Of a DNA stretch of 64,000 bases, positions 33,767 through 43,035 are shown one piece after another (position 1 is the first letter of the stretch; every line of letters starts with the position of its first letter). The notes beneath the pieces are model-generated. The model was not told the origin of the DNA, searched no databases, and saw only the letters and a program-made list of their open reading frames with translations. The stretch is from positions 176,206 to 240,205 of the forward strand of contig PLZG01000098.1 of assembly GCA_003152075.1 (NCBI GenBank), given 5' to 3'. A program made the translations under genes and the position numbers. This DNA comes from a candidate division FCPU426 bacterium (GTDB taxonomy: Bacteria; Oederibacteriota; Muellerivitia; Muellerivitales; Muellerivitaceae).

Positions 33767-34156
33767 ATGTCCAAACGCGAAAATATCAGCACGGGATCGA
33801 AGTGGGAGCCGATTATTGGCTATTCCCGCGCCGTGAAAGTTGGAAATTATGTCCATGTGTCCGGTACTACCGCCACCGGTCCGGATGGCAAGGTTGTGGG
33901 TAAGGAGGATCCGGAAGCCCAAGTGCGGCAATCCCTAAAGAACATCGAAGCTGGCCTTCAAAAAGCAGGAGCAACTCTTAATAACGTGGTACGCACGCGC
34001 ATGTTCGTCACCGATATCGCCCAATGGGAAAAATACGCCCGGGCGCACGGGGAATTTTTTAAGGATATCCGCCCCGCCACCACCTTGGTGGAAGTCTCCA
34101 AATTGATCGACCCCGAGATGATGGTGGAGATTGAGGCGGACGCCTACGTGGAATAA
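33767..34156 (+). CDS. RidA (YjgF/YER057c) family protein
   Basis: 129 residues. The fold forms a trimer with clefts between subunits; many members deaminate reactive enamine/imine intermediates. Recognisable segments: [60 protein letters not shown] and [20 protein letters not shown]. The Arg in VRTRM corresponds to the substrate-contacting position in active members, though the exact identity of the subfamily is uncertain. AGGAGCGACC precedes the ATG. Confidence 0.92.
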   Translation: MSKRENISTGSKWEPIIGYSRAVKVGNYVHVSGTTATGPDGKVVGKEDPEAQVRQSLKNIEAGLQKAGATLNNVVRTRMFVTDIAQWEKYARAHGEFFKDIRPATTLVEVSKLIDPEMMVEIEADAYVE

Positions 34157-34166
34157 AAGTATTTTG

Positions 34167-34190
34167 GTGGGGCGTCATTGATGACGCCTC
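34167..34190. repeat. Short palindrome between the RidA and GNAT genes
   Basis: GGGGCGTCAT-TG-ATGACGCCTC at 34169-34190 forms a near-perfect hairpin without a T-run. It could stabilise the RidA mRNA end or be a small repeat. Confidence 0.5.
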
Positions 34191-34221
34191 GTATTGGCGG
34201 CTTGTCCTAGGAGCAGTGTGA

Positions 34222-34722
34222 ATGACTGATTCTCCGAAGCAATGGAAACAACGTTCCTATCGGGCTTCCGACAAGGAAGCCTGCCTGAAGATTTTTGACA
34301 GCAATACCCCCCAAACTTTCCTCGCGAGCGAGCGGGACATCTTTTCCAAATATCTGGACAATCATTCGGACAGCTATCTGGTCATTGAAACCGTCGACGG
34401 AACTCCCATCGGTTGTGGCGGTCACGTGATCGGCCTGGACGGAGGGGCGGCAAGTCTCTGCTGGGGAATGGTGCTGAAGGACTGGCACGGGAAGGGTTTG
34501 GGGAAATTCCTGCTCACCAACCGACTCTCCACATTGGCGCAAATCCCTAAAATGAAACTGATCCGCCTGGACGCTAGTCAACGCAGCGTGGAATTTTTCA
34601 TGAAATGGGGTTTCAAGACTTACCGCATCACTCAAAACCATTACGGCCCGGGGTTGCACCGGCATGAAATGTATTTAATTCTTGATGATGAGAAAATTCG
34701 CGAGATTTTAACGTCGAAATAA
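34222..34722 (+). CDS. GNAT family N-acetyltransferase
   Basis: 166 residues. The acetyl-CoA binding motif A is LKDWHGKGLGKFLLTNRLS at about residues 91-109 (RxxGxG/A-type with Gly-Lys-Gly-Leu-Gly). Motif B-like LDASQRSVEFFMKWGFKTYR follows. The N-terminal YRASDKEACLKIFDSNTPQT is typical of the family. The substrate is unknown. A GGAGCAGTG stretch precedes the ATG. Confidence 0.88.
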   Translation: MTDSPKQWKQRSYRASDKEACLKIFDSNTPQTFLASERDIFSKYLDNHSDSYLVIETVDGTPIGCGGHVIGLDGGAASLCWGMVLKDWHGKGLGKFLLTNRLSTLAQIPKMKLIRLDASQRSVEFFMKWGFKTYRITQNHYGPGLHRHEMYLILDDEKIREILTSK

Positions 34723-34781
34723 TGGATTGATGGGCGTATTTTAGGATTCGGATGATGGATAACATATTTTAAGGCAGGCTT

Positions 34782-35939
34782 ATGTTCTCTTGTCCCTCGT
34801 GCGGTCAAAACTTAACACGAAAACAAAGCGGATACGGAGTTTTCTGGGCCTGTGAGGGATGCGGCCATTGGTTAATAGGCTTTTCCATACTTCGACGAAC
34901 CTTGGAGGAGGCCTTCTTTATCCGGTTTTCCCAAGAAATTCGCAATAGTGGGGAAGGACGCAGAACCGCCTGTCCCACTTGTTCCAAACCCATGAACCAA
35001 GTTTCCCTTGGAACCGTCAATGTCCCCTTGGATCCCCTGGTTTGCAAGAAATGCAATGTCGCCTGGCTTAGCCTTGGGGAAAGGGCGGCTTTGCCGATCC
35101 AACCCCCACCCTCCCCCGCCCAACCAGAACCTGAAGCCTCAACACTTTCCAATTTGCCACCCGAAGCGGCTAGATTGGCCGCCCTTCATGAGGTGGAATT
35201 AATCAGTGAGAGGGCCAAACGCGAGAACCAGTTTGACGCCAGCCATCTTCCCTATTGGCAAAAAGCACTCGCCATCATTGGCCTGCCCATCCAGGACGAG
35301 GACAGGACCTCTTCCCCATTTCCCTGGTTCACCGCGGGGTTGGTTTTGACCACTACGGCCGCCAGTATTTATTTCTTCAGGGACCGCCGGTCTCCTGATT
35401 ATTACGGGTTCATTCCCCGGGAGTTTGATCGTTATGGCGGGCTTACATTTTTCTCCAATTTTTTTGTTCATGGGGGTTGGGGCCATCTTTTCGGAAACAT
35501 GTATTTCCTATTCATCTTTGGACGGGTGGTGGAGGAAAAAATCGGTTGGTATGGTCTCCTGGCCTTGTTAGCCCTTTCCACGGCGTTTGGAAACGTTCTT
35601 ACACTTTGTTTTGACCCACTTTCGGACATACCCCATATTGGAGCCAGCGGAGGTATCGCCGGGGTCCTGCTTTTTTATGGGTTCGCATTTCCGGGGAAAA
35701 AAATCGTATTTTTCATGGGGGGAACTTACGGACTCATGATGCCAAGGCTTATTCGTATTCCCGCCTGGGCAGCCCTTCTTCTTTGGGTTATTCTCCAAAT
35801 TTTCGGCATCTCCTTTCAAACTGCCGGAATGTCGACGATTTCCTACTCTTCCCACTTGGGTGGATTGGGCGCGGGTTTGTTTTTTTGGATTTTATGGAAA
35901 TGGAAAAACAGTGGCGGACTGGTGAAGGTGGAAGGGTAA
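34782..35939 (+). CDS. Rhomboid intramembrane serine protease with N-terminal zinc-ribbon region
   Basis: 385 residues. The N-terminal 100 hold two zinc-ribbon-like Cys sets: CPSCG with CEGCG (residues 4-30) and CPTC with CKKC (residues about 65-90). The rhomboid domain begins near residue 185. Motifs are GWGHLFGNMYFL (HxxxN), GASGGIAG with nucleophile Ser near 289, and SSHLGGLGAG with catalytic His near 358. Six membrane segments are likely. Rhomboids cut transmembrane substrates within the membrane; here the Cys-rich cytoplasmic part may sense or select substrates. Confidence 0.9.
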   Translation: MFSCPSCGQNLTRKQSGYGVFWACEGCGHWLIGFSILRRTLEEAFFIRFSQEIRNSGEGRRTACPTCSKPMNQVSLGTVNVPLDPLVCKKCNVAWLSLGERAALPIQPPPSPAQPEPEASTLSNLPPEAARLAALHEVELISERAKRENQFDASHLPYWQKALAIIGLPIQDEDRTSSPFPWFTAGLVLTTTAASIYFFRDRRSPDYYGFIPREFDRYGGLTFFSNFFVHGGWGHLFGNMYFLFIFGRVVEEKIGWYGLLALLALSTAFGNVLTLCFDPLSDIPHIGASGGIAGVLLFYGFAFPGKKIVFFMGGTYGLMMPRLIRIPAWAALLLWVILQIFGISFQTAGMSTISYSSHLGGLGAGLFFWILWKWKNSGGLVKVEG

Positions 35940-35970
35940 AATGAAGGATATTTTTAAAGGAGGATTATTC

Positions 35971-36366
35971 ATGAAGAAACTTTTCTTGATCTTGTCCCTG
36001 GCATTATTCCCGTGGTTAGGAGCGGCCTGCGTGGATTCCCATTCCAACATGGGGCCCGCCAGTTGCTTTGAGACCGCTTACAAACTGGCCCTCGAGGGTA
36101 AATATGACGAAACGGCCGAGTATTTCACGGATGATATCCTTAATTTCCTGCAGACCAACAAGGACATGACCCTTCAAAAAATATGGGCGGCCAAATTAAA
36201 CGATGGTGGCGTGAAGAGTGTCAGGATCATCGAGCGCCAGACCGACGAAAAAAATTGTGATATTAAAATAATGCTGATGACCAGTGAGGGGATGTCGGAC
36301 GGGGAAGACACCATGGTGTTCGAAAAAGGTATGTGGAAGTTTGATAAAATGAAAAGGGTCCGTTAA
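35971..36366 (+). CDS. Small DUF4878-like (NTF2-type) lipoprotein
   Basis: 131 residues from the ATG at 35971, with AAAGGAGG upstream; the ATG at 35941 has none. Lipobox GAAC gives a lipidated Cys at about residue 20. The mature fold is like NTF2/DUF4878: SCFETAYKLALEGKYDETAE, YFTDDILNFLQTN and VRIIERQTDEKNCDIKIML, ending KGMWKFDKMK. Possibly a small periplasmic or surface lipoprotein; the function is unknown. It follows the rhomboid gene within 31 bases and may be co-transcribed. Confidence 0.75.
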   Translation: MKKLFLILSLALFPWLGAACVDSHSNMGPASCFETAYKLALEGKYDETAEYFTDDILNFLQTNKDMTLQKIWAAKLNDGGVKSVRIIERQTDEKNCDIKIMLMTSEGMSDGEDTMVFEKGMWKFDKMKRVR

Positions 36367-36416
36367 TTACGACTGGTAACTTTAATTCATTTAAATATTG
36401 AGCTATGGAGAAAAAG

Positions 36417-36890
36417 ATGGAACACATATGGATGCCGGATGTACCGGTCTGGGAAAAGATTTTGCGGTCCGGGGTGATTTACCTCTTCATTTTAATAGCC
36501 TTCCGTTTTACCGGGAAAAGGCAGGTGGGACAATTGACGCCCTTCGATCTGGTCGTGCTTTTAATCCTTTCCAACGTGGTCCAGAACGCGGTCATCGGCA
36601 ACGATAATTCGCTGGGAGGTGGAATCCTTGGAGCCGTGACCATTTTGGTTCTCAATTGGATGGTGGTGGAAATATCCTACCGTTTCAAACCGGCTCGCCG
36701 CTTACTGGAAGGGCAACCGGCGCTTTTGATCCATAATGGAAAAATTCTTCAAGAAAATCTTAAAAATGAGCGAATCACTTTGGAAGATTTACAAGCGGCT
36801 TTAAGGCGAAGCGGGGTAGGGGATGCCCATCAAGTGCGTTACGCGGTGCTGGAGGAGAATGGCCAGATCAGCGTGATTCCCAAGGCCTAA
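36417..36890 (+). CDS. DUF421 / YetF-like membrane protein
   Basis: 157 residues from the ATG at 36417, preceded by GGAG with six bases between; an earlier ATG at 36405 is an alternative. Two or three membrane segments (for example VIYLFILIAFRFTGKRQVGQ) are followed by the conserved QLTPFDLVVLLILSNVVQNA, which matches the family signature, and a cytoplasmic domain with LIHNGKILQENLKNERITLE and DLQAALRRSGVGD. YetF-type proteins may affect spore or envelope properties, but the biochemical role is not known. Ends overlap the START-domain gene by four bases. Confidence 0.9.
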   Translation: MEHIWMPDVPVWEKILRSGVIYLFILIAFRFTGKRQVGQLTPFDLVVLLILSNVVQNAVIGNDNSLGGGILGAVTILVLNWMVVEISYRFKPARRLLEGQPALLIHNGKILQENLKNERITLEDLQAALRRSGVGDAHQVRYAVLEENGQISVIPKA

Positions 36891-37645
36891 CGTTTCACAG
36901 CCTTTTTGGAGGCTCGGACCAGTTTGACGGCCGGTTTTTGAAGAAGGTTCTCGACCACCGGAAGAATTTGAATGTCCGGTTTCTTAGCCTGTTTCCTCAG
37001 GTTCTCGAATGTTGTTTGAGGCCAACCTTGTTGAAAGAAGTTCACCAGCCACTTGGGCACTCCGCCTTTCGGGTCACAATGAATCTCAGCCTCCACGTAA
37101 GTTTCTTCCGGCATAGACATGGGAACCATCTTGAAAACGCAAGTCATGACGCCCCGAGTGTATTTCCGGATCAAGGGAGCCCCTTCATCCTCGGTAGGCA
37201 GGTAGCTAACAGTAAAGCGTTTGGTGGCGGGATCGGATTCCAAAACCACATGGGACACAAAATCACGGTCAGACATGACGGTATCAAAGGGAAAGGAAAT
37301 TCCAACATGGTCATACTCAAAAAACTCAGCCGGGGAAAGATTTCTCACGACCTTTGAGGAAACCAGGCTGTCAATCCATTCGGTGGCCCGGGTGGTGTCC
37401 ACTATGATGGAAGCCACCTTCTCAATGGGGGCGTCCACGATGCCCTCGCCCTTAAAGGCGATCACTTGGCTACCATCCACTTTGGACCAATAGAGGGTCA
37501 ATCCATCGGAATGGCTGGATTCCTTCCACTTGAATACCATTTCTTTTAGGGACGGGGCTGAATTTTCCTTGGGCTTTTGGACAGGTTCGCACCAAGCTTG
37601 CGGGGGGCAAAAAGCAAAGAGAATGATAGGGATAAAGCGTTTCAA
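36887..37645 (-). CDS. START-domain secreted protein
   Basis: 252 residues. A short signal peptide (MKRFIPIILFAFCPPQAWC) is followed by a START/SRPBCC lipid-binding fold: GSQVIAFKGEGIVDAPIEKV, ASIIVDTTRATEWIDSLVSS, FDTVMSDRDFVSHVVLESDP and TYVEAEIHCDPKGGVPKWLV. Related bacterial START proteins may carry a lipid or sterol-like ligand in the periplasm. No adjacent synthesis gene is evident. Its 3' end meets the DUF421 gene in opposite orientation. Confidence 0.85.
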   Translation of the reverse strand: MKRFIPIILFAFCPPQAWCEPVQKPKENSAPSLKEMVFKWKESSHSDGLTLYWSKVDGSQVIAFKGEGIVDAPIEKVASIIVDTTRATEWIDSLVSSKVVRNLSPAEFFEYDHVGISFPFDTVMSDRDFVSHVVLESDPATKRFTVSYLPTEDEGAPLIRKYTRGVMTCVFKMVPMSMPEETYVEAEIHCDPKGGVPKWLVNFFQQGWPQTTFENLRKQAKKPDIQILPVVENLLQKPAVKLVRASKKAVKR

Positions 37646-37711
37646 GGGATTAATCCTTAGGGTTCAAAGTGGGGAAATGATAACCCTATTTATAATTGTG
37701 GCCAAGGATTT

Positions 37712-39853
37712 TTACTTTGAATTGTTTGTTGGATTTGTTGGGGGTTGGGCCTTTAACCATTCCAGGGCGGCATGGGCCTGGGTCAGGTTCAGGGGCGCCT
37801 GGGTGGCTTTGAGAAAGGCTTCCTGGGCTCCGGGGTAGCGCTGTTTGACCATTAGGAGTTGGCCTAACTTGTAATAAAGATCCGCGGATGGATAACCGAG
37901 GCTAACGGCCATTTGGTAGGAACGTAGTTGTTCCTCATAGTTGAGGTCTTCATATTCGAAAGCAGCCCTCTTATCCCAATAGACCGATTCCAGGAAAGGA
38001 TCACCCTTTACCAAAGGATAGGCGCTTTCCAGAGTTTTTAGAATTTTTTCGATGTGTCCCCCGCCTTGGTTGAATCTTTGCAAATCCGCTTTTTCAAACA
38101 CCGCATTGGCTTGATTCCAGAACCCTAAAGTTTGAGAATTGGATTTTGTGAAGGGAATCAGGCCCAACATATCTCCACCATTGCTCAAATAAAGATCTTT
38201 AGAGACTTTAAACCATCGACCTTCGGGAAACCGATCTTTAAGAAAATTTTGATAATGGATGTTTACGAATACTGCTGTCCAACGAGGATATCCCATAAAT
38301 AGGTCGCTATCCCTTGCTGCGTTAAACGAATAGGTCATAGCGGAAAGAGTGGGTTCATTAAACGAATTGGTATCTAAGTCGGTCAGAATAAAAATATCCT
38401 CTGGTTTTGATCGTCCCTTTTGAATCGCATCCAAAATTTGAAAAGTCCTGTACCTTTCAAGCGATTTCAAGGGCCGTCCAAAGTTCTCCGGGTGGGCTTC
38501 CGGGTTCCGGAAGGGAGCGGCGAGGAGGTTAAAATCGAAAGCTCCGGTAATGGCGAACAAGCTGACAAGAATCCAAAGACGTTTGGAGGAAGGAAGCAAG
38601 CCAACCAAGGCGTGAATTCCAAGAGCGGTAAGGAAGAGTAGTAAAGGCAATACTTGGGCTATCCGGAAGGTTTCCAAGTTGGGAGACAAAGCGCCAGGGA
38701 ATAGGAACAAAAGAAAAGCCACTGCCACGCAGCGGATGAGTCCAAATCGGCGCAAGCGGAACATCTCTATCAAACCCACAAAAAAGAAAGCGCCCAAAAG
38801 CGGGTTTAAAAATCCCCCCCAAACCGGTGTGTAAGCCGGGTCCTTTTCGTAAGAGTCCCAGATCAATACCGCCAAGTACTTAAAGAAACTGGTACAAAGA
38901 TTGAAATCGCGAAACCATCCGCCCCAGGGAGTAAGCGATCGGATATGGGAACCGTAACCTTCTCTCATAACTGCTAAGCAAAAGGGAATTAGTGTGAAAG
39001 CCAAGGAAGTACAAAAGAATAAAAAATAACGTCGATTTTCTTTTGACTGGATGACCCAATGCCAAAGAAGACCAGCTACTAGGAGGCCAGCCGGAACCGG
39101 CCAAGGCGTAAAAATAAAAGATCCCAAGCCAGTACCGACGCCCAATCCCAAGGCCCATCGTGTTTTTTCCGGTACACTCCGTGCCTTTTGGAATCCACCT
39201 AAGAGATAAAAGCAGAGGCAAACCCACAAGGGGAGCCAAATGCCCTGATGGCAAAGCCGGCCGATCATAAGCGACCAATAACTGAAGGCCATTAAACCCC
39301 CGCAAACCAATGAGAAGGACTTGGAGAAGAATTGGCGGGCGGCGAAGTAAGCCACGAAGACGGTTAAAAGGGAAACCACCGCCGGAGGAAACCAAAGGGA
39401 GAAAGAAGGGGAGAACCCAAGTTTGAAAAGGCAAGCCACCGACCAAATGGTTAAAGGCGGCGCCTCTCCAAAGGTATAGAAGAACCTCCAGGTCCACTGC
39501 TTGGAAAGCTCAATTGCCAGGGTTCCAATCCATCCTTCGTCCAGGTTGGGCCACAAGGGGAAAGTCTCAAGCTTATAAAAGCGAAGGAAGGCCAATGCAA
39601 ATAAACCAATGGCCCAAAGCCAAACGGGGATTAAAAACTTGAGGTCGCTCAGGTATCCAGGTTTTTCATTCCTGGAAGAGGCAAGGGTTCTCAAGGCGAT
39701 GTAAAGAGGCAAGGCAATCCCCACAAGTCCCAAAATCAATTTGGCATCCAGGGGAAGGGGTGAATAGGAAATCAGGGTATTTGAAATGAGGAAAAGGAAC
39801 AAATAAACCCATGGGTTTTGACGGAAACTCAAGGGATTGGAGGAAGAAGGCAT
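37712..39853 (-). CDS. GT39/ArnT-like membrane glycosyltransferase with C-terminal TPR
   Basis: 713 residues. About 11-12 membrane segments in the first 450 residues; the loop near LRFYKLETFPLWPNLDEGWI carries the acidic residues expected after the first helices of such enzymes. The C-terminal part is soluble with at least one clear TPR pair, YEEQLRSYQMAVSLGYPSAD and LYYKLGQLLMVKQRYPGAQE, for partner binding. It is probably a polyprenyl-phosphate-sugar-using transferase at the outer face. It starts one base after the permease stop upstream, so the two are coupled. Confidence 0.85.
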   Translation of the reverse strand: MPSSSNPLSFRQNPWVYLFLFLISNTLISYSPLPLDAKLILGLVGIALPLYIALRTLASSRNEKPGYLSDLKFLIPVWLWAIGLFALAFLRFYKLETFPLWPNLDEGWIGTLAIELSKQWTWRFFYTFGEAPPLTIWSVACLFKLGFSPSFSLWFPPAVVSLLTVFVAYFAARQFFSKSFSLVCGGLMAFSYWSLMIGRLCHQGIWLPLWVCLCFYLLGGFQKARSVPEKTRWALGLGVGTGLGSFIFTPWPVPAGLLVAGLLWHWVIQSKENRRYFLFFCTSLAFTLIPFCLAVMREGYGSHIRSLTPWGGWFRDFNLCTSFFKYLAVLIWDSYEKDPAYTPVWGGFLNPLLGAFFFVGLIEMFRLRRFGLIRCVAVAFLLFLFPGALSPNLETFRIAQVLPLLLFLTALGIHALVGLLPSSKRLWILVSLFAITGAFDFNLLAAPFRNPEAHPENFGRPLKSLERYRTFQILDAIQKGRSKPEDIFILTDLDTNSFNEPTLSAMTYSFNAARDSDLFMGYPRWTAVFVNIHYQNFLKDRFPEGRWFKVSKDLYLSNGGDMLGLIPFTKSNSQTLGFWNQANAVFEKADLQRFNQGGGHIEKILKTLESAYPLVKGDPFLESVYWDKRAAFEYEDLNYEEQLRSYQMAVSLGYPSADLYYKLGQLLMVKQRYPGAQEAFLKATQAPLNLTQAHAALEWLKAQPPTNPTNNSK

Positions 39854-41566
39854 TTACACGTAACCGACCTTACTGATAGGGGGCTGGACGAATTCGGATT
39901 TCTTTTCTTTTTTCTTCTTGCGGGAAGGCTTGAAAGTTGATTTCTGGTAGAAATGCAAGAGTAGGAGAATGCATCCCACCACGGCGTACATGAGTCCAAA
40001 CTTGGGGGACCAAGAGTTACCGAAGCCGTTTTGTACTCCTACTTCGGTCAGGCGGTAGGAGTGAATTAGGCCGATGAAGGAAAAGGCCGCGGCCGCGAAG
40101 GTCCATTGGGCGGCCTTCAAGAATTTGCGCTCGATAATGAATACCATTACCGCCGCGAAAATCATCGAAATAAGCAACGAACCTTGGTTTAAGACGATGA
40201 TGCCCCGCACGAAAAGATTTTCGCCGGTGAGCTTATCTGCCATGGCTACCGTTAAGGGCACACCCGCCACCCGAAGAGTCGATTCCAGGATGTAAAAAAC
40301 ATAGGCCGAAAAGGCCGGAATCAAGCCAAAAGCCACGGCAAGGGAATGCTCCTTGGGAATTTCCATGAAAGCCTGGGCAGTGATGATGATGGCGATCCAT
40401 AGGAGAATACCGAATATGCACTCACGCGGCACGTACTGCAGAAAAAAGGTTACTCCGCCTGTTAAGCACAAGAGGGAGATAAGCGTCCCGTTCAGGATAG
40501 AATAACCGTGCCTGGCACCCATGGCTTTCCAGCCCGGGTGGCCAATGTAAATGGTCGTAGGAAAGGGACTACCCAATAAGCCGGCCAAGAGGGTGGCGAA
40601 GCCGTTCCACAATAAGGAAGGTTTGGTTGGGTAGCGGTCTCCTGCGGCATCGGCCGATTCCAAATTTTGCAGGGAGCCGATGACGTTAAACAGGCCCATG
40701 GGCAGGATCACCGCCATGTATTTCCATCCCGTGAGACTAAGGATAAGCCCGAAGAGGTCGCTTGGCACGGGCCGGGGCGGGTAAAAGGCCCATTTGATAG
40801 GGTCGGTGGACATATTGGAAGTCACCAGAGCGGGGTTGATGGAGTGGAATGTCCAATAGAGAAGGGTTCCAATGACCACCGCCAGGAACCCGCCCGGCAG
40901 GGACAGGGGCCACTTCATGCGGGAGCCATAGGAAATGAGGATCAAGAACGTGGGCAGGATGCCGATCAAAGGATTGGCGAAAATTTGAAAGATGAAATCC
41001 ATGGCGATGAAGGTTACGGCGATGCCGGCCAAGGCGCAAAGCAGGGCCGCCCTGGGGGTGTTGCGCCTCAACCAATCCCCCACGTAGGCTCCGCCCACTT
41101 CCATTAAACCATTCAGCAAGCAGGCGAATAGCCCGGCCTGCCAGGCCAGTTTATAATTTCCCGTCTCACGGAAGACAGGCGCCATGATGAGAATGATGAA
41201 GGCGATAAGGCTGGGAGTGTTGATTCCAAAGGGCAGGGCGGTGACGTCGGAACGTTTGGATTTTTTCGCCAGTTGGCGCGCCTGCCAAGCGTAAAAAAGG
41301 TTGCCCAAAAGGATGGATAGGGCCGTCCCGGGAAGGATTTGACTGGTGATGAATTCGGGGGGGAACCCACAAAAAACCTTGCAAAGAAACCCGATGAGCA
41401 TGAGCTGCAGCAGGTTGTCCACGAAAAGGCCGAAAAAGCCGTCCAAATCTCCCCTTGTGAACCAGGGAAGGCTAAGGGAGTTCAGGTGCATTAGATAGCG
41501 AAAGTAATAGGAAGGGGGCTTTATTGGACTTGAGAGGCCTTTGAAAAACGCCAAGACTTTATCCAT
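39854..41566 (-). CDS. NCS2-like (xanthine/uracil/AzgA-type) permease
   Basis: 570 residues and about 13-14 membrane segments. Typical stretches are DLDGFFGLFVDNLLQLMLIG, ALPFGINTPSLIAFIILIMA, NVIGSLQNLESADAAGDRYP and FGILLWIAIIITAQAF. This fits bacterial NCS2 relatives with AzgA-like character, usually importing purines or other small substrates. The C-terminus is basic and cytoplasmic. It directly precedes the glycosyltransferase-TPR gene (stop and start codons abut) and may be co-transcribed. Confidence 0.85.
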   Translation of the reverse strand: MDKVLAFFKGLSSPIKPPSYYFRYLMHLNSLSLPWFTRGDLDGFFGLFVDNLLQLMLIGFLCKVFCGFPPEFITSQILPGTALSILLGNLFYAWQARQLAKKSKRSDVTALPFGINTPSLIAFIILIMAPVFRETGNYKLAWQAGLFACLLNGLMEVGGAYVGDWLRRNTPRAALLCALAGIAVTFIAMDFIFQIFANPLIGILPTFLILISYGSRMKWPLSLPGGFLAVVIGTLLYWTFHSINPALVTSNMSTDPIKWAFYPPRPVPSDLFGLILSLTGWKYMAVILPMGLFNVIGSLQNLESADAAGDRYPTKPSLLWNGFATLLAGLLGSPFPTTIYIGHPGWKAMGARHGYSILNGTLISLLCLTGGVTFFLQYVPRECIFGILLWIAIIITAQAFMEIPKEHSLAVAFGLIPAFSAYVFYILESTLRVAGVPLTVAMADKLTGENLFVRGIIVLNQGSLLISMIFAAVMVFIIERKFLKAAQWTFAAAAFSFIGLIHSYRLTEVGVQNGFGNSWSPKFGLMYAVVGCILLLLHFYQKSTFKPSRKKKKEKKSEFVQPPISKVGYV

Positions 41567-41635
41567 GGGAAAAGCCTAAACGGAGGGGTCGGAACGGTCA
41601 AGGGTTTTTATCATTGATTTAGGCCGTTTTTCATT

Positions 41636-42862
41636 TTAACCAGGGGTCTTTTTATGGCGGACGTAATAAAGGGTCCCGTCCAAATCATCGGTGAAAAAGA
41701 AGGCGTCCGGCCCGCCCCTCAGGATGTCGCAAGGCCTGCCAAGAACTTTCCCGTCTCTTCGAAATCCGGTGATAAAGTCCTCGGACGGCAAGCCTTTTCT
41801 CAACCTTGCGATTCGGTAACCCCTTCCCAGGCTTTGTTTTCCTGAGCCGTGCAGACCAACCAGGAAGCAATTCCGTAATTCGGGGATTTCAAAGTCCGAA
41901 CCGAAATATTCCAATCCCAGAGGAGAACTGTGGGCGGGGAAGCTTGAAAAACAAAGGGGCATTCCTTTGAGGGTGGCCCGGGCTTTTTCCTCCCCAAACT
42001 TGGGGTCGGGCTGGTTGGCCCCCTTCGACACATAAGCGTAAGGTCAGCCATAATTTCGGCCTTCTTCCAGGGACCAAAAGGTGTCGTCCGGGTTGTCATC
42101 CCCCAAGTGGTCGGCGCCCATGTTGGTCGCGAACAATTGCCCATTGACCCATTTCAACCCAACCGCGTTGCGCAATCCCGAGGCGAAAACCTGTTGATTT
42201 TTCCCGTCCGGATCCATTTCCAGGACGCAAGCCCGGGTCTCTTCCTTCTTCTCCTCGCAGGCGTTGCAACTGCTTCCCACTGATACGTAAAGTTTCCCGT
42301 TTCCACCAAAGCAAAGGGTTCTGGTCAGGTGCCAGCCGCCATATTTGTAACCCAATCCATAAGCGGGGAAGGTGGCCAGAATTTCCTCTGCTCCCGTAGG
42401 TTTATCCGAACCGGATTCGTAGTGGAAACGTGACAGGCGATCCGTCTGGGCGATATAGATCCAGCTTTGCCCAGTCATGTCCGAATAAAAGGCCACGCTA
42501 TTGGGATTATGGAGGTGATCCATGTAAGTAATAACTTTACCGAAAGCGCCGGTCTGAGGATCAAAATCCTCCAACAGGTAAACTCTTCCTAGTTTGGTGT
42601 CACCGCAGTTGTAAAGGCCCGCCACAAACAATCGGTGGTCGGGACTGAAGGTCATAAAACGCGGGCATTTCATCCCCTGGGCGGCAACAAATAAATTCAA
42701 ATCCCCGGGAAGGCTCAAGGTCAGCGACTTGCTGTTTTCAAGGTTCACTGCGTGGGTACCAAAACCAGGTAAGGAAATAACGGGGGGAGGGGTTGAGGTG
42801 GATTGGGCTAAGAGGGGTTTAATAAAAATGAAAAAGAAAAAAAGAATCCCTAGTTTGTTCAT
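41636..42862 (-). pseudogene. PQQ-type sugar dehydrogenase (sorbosone/glucose dehydrogenase-like), one in-frame stop
   Basis: The first 272 codons encode a signal peptide and the beta-propeller dehydrogenase: CPRFMTFSPDHRLFVAGLYN, HNPNSVAFYSDMTGQSWIYI, HLTRTLCFGGNGKLYVSVGS and KWVNGQLFATNMGADHLGDD. At codon 273 a TGA stands after EEGRNYG, where the family has GRNYGWPY; the frame continues PYAYVSKGANQPDPKF to GGPDAFFFTDDLDGTLYYV and ends at 41636. The stop replaces a conserved Trp (TGG to TGA). Truncation, assembly error or mutation are possible; the rest of the frame is intact. Confidence 0.85.
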
Positions 42863-42908
42863 GTTTTTCCTGAACCCAGGCTTTTAGAAATAAATCTTTT
42901 GTAATAAC

Positions 42909-42964
42909 AAAAACGGGTCACCGCTCATTACCTATTATTAAAATGGATAATGAGCGGTGACCCG
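42909..42964 (-). terminator. Strong terminator after the HU gene
   Basis: CGGGTCACCGCTCATTA (42914-42930) and TAATGAGCGGTGACCCG (42948-42964) form a perfect 17-bp stem with a 17-base loop. Read on the minus strand it is followed by TTTTT, 72 bases after the HU stop. Confidence 0.85.
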
Positions 42965-43035
42965 AATTTTATGATTTTCGGACCAATGTTCTTTTGAGGG
43001 AAACCCGAAAGTCCTGGTTTACCCTATTGCCCGAA

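Noticed and set aside
42044..42046. UGA read as Trp (code change)
   Set aside because: UGA ends several genes properly in this window, such as tolC at 15891-15893, where read-through would destroy the RND start overlap; TGG is used throughout.
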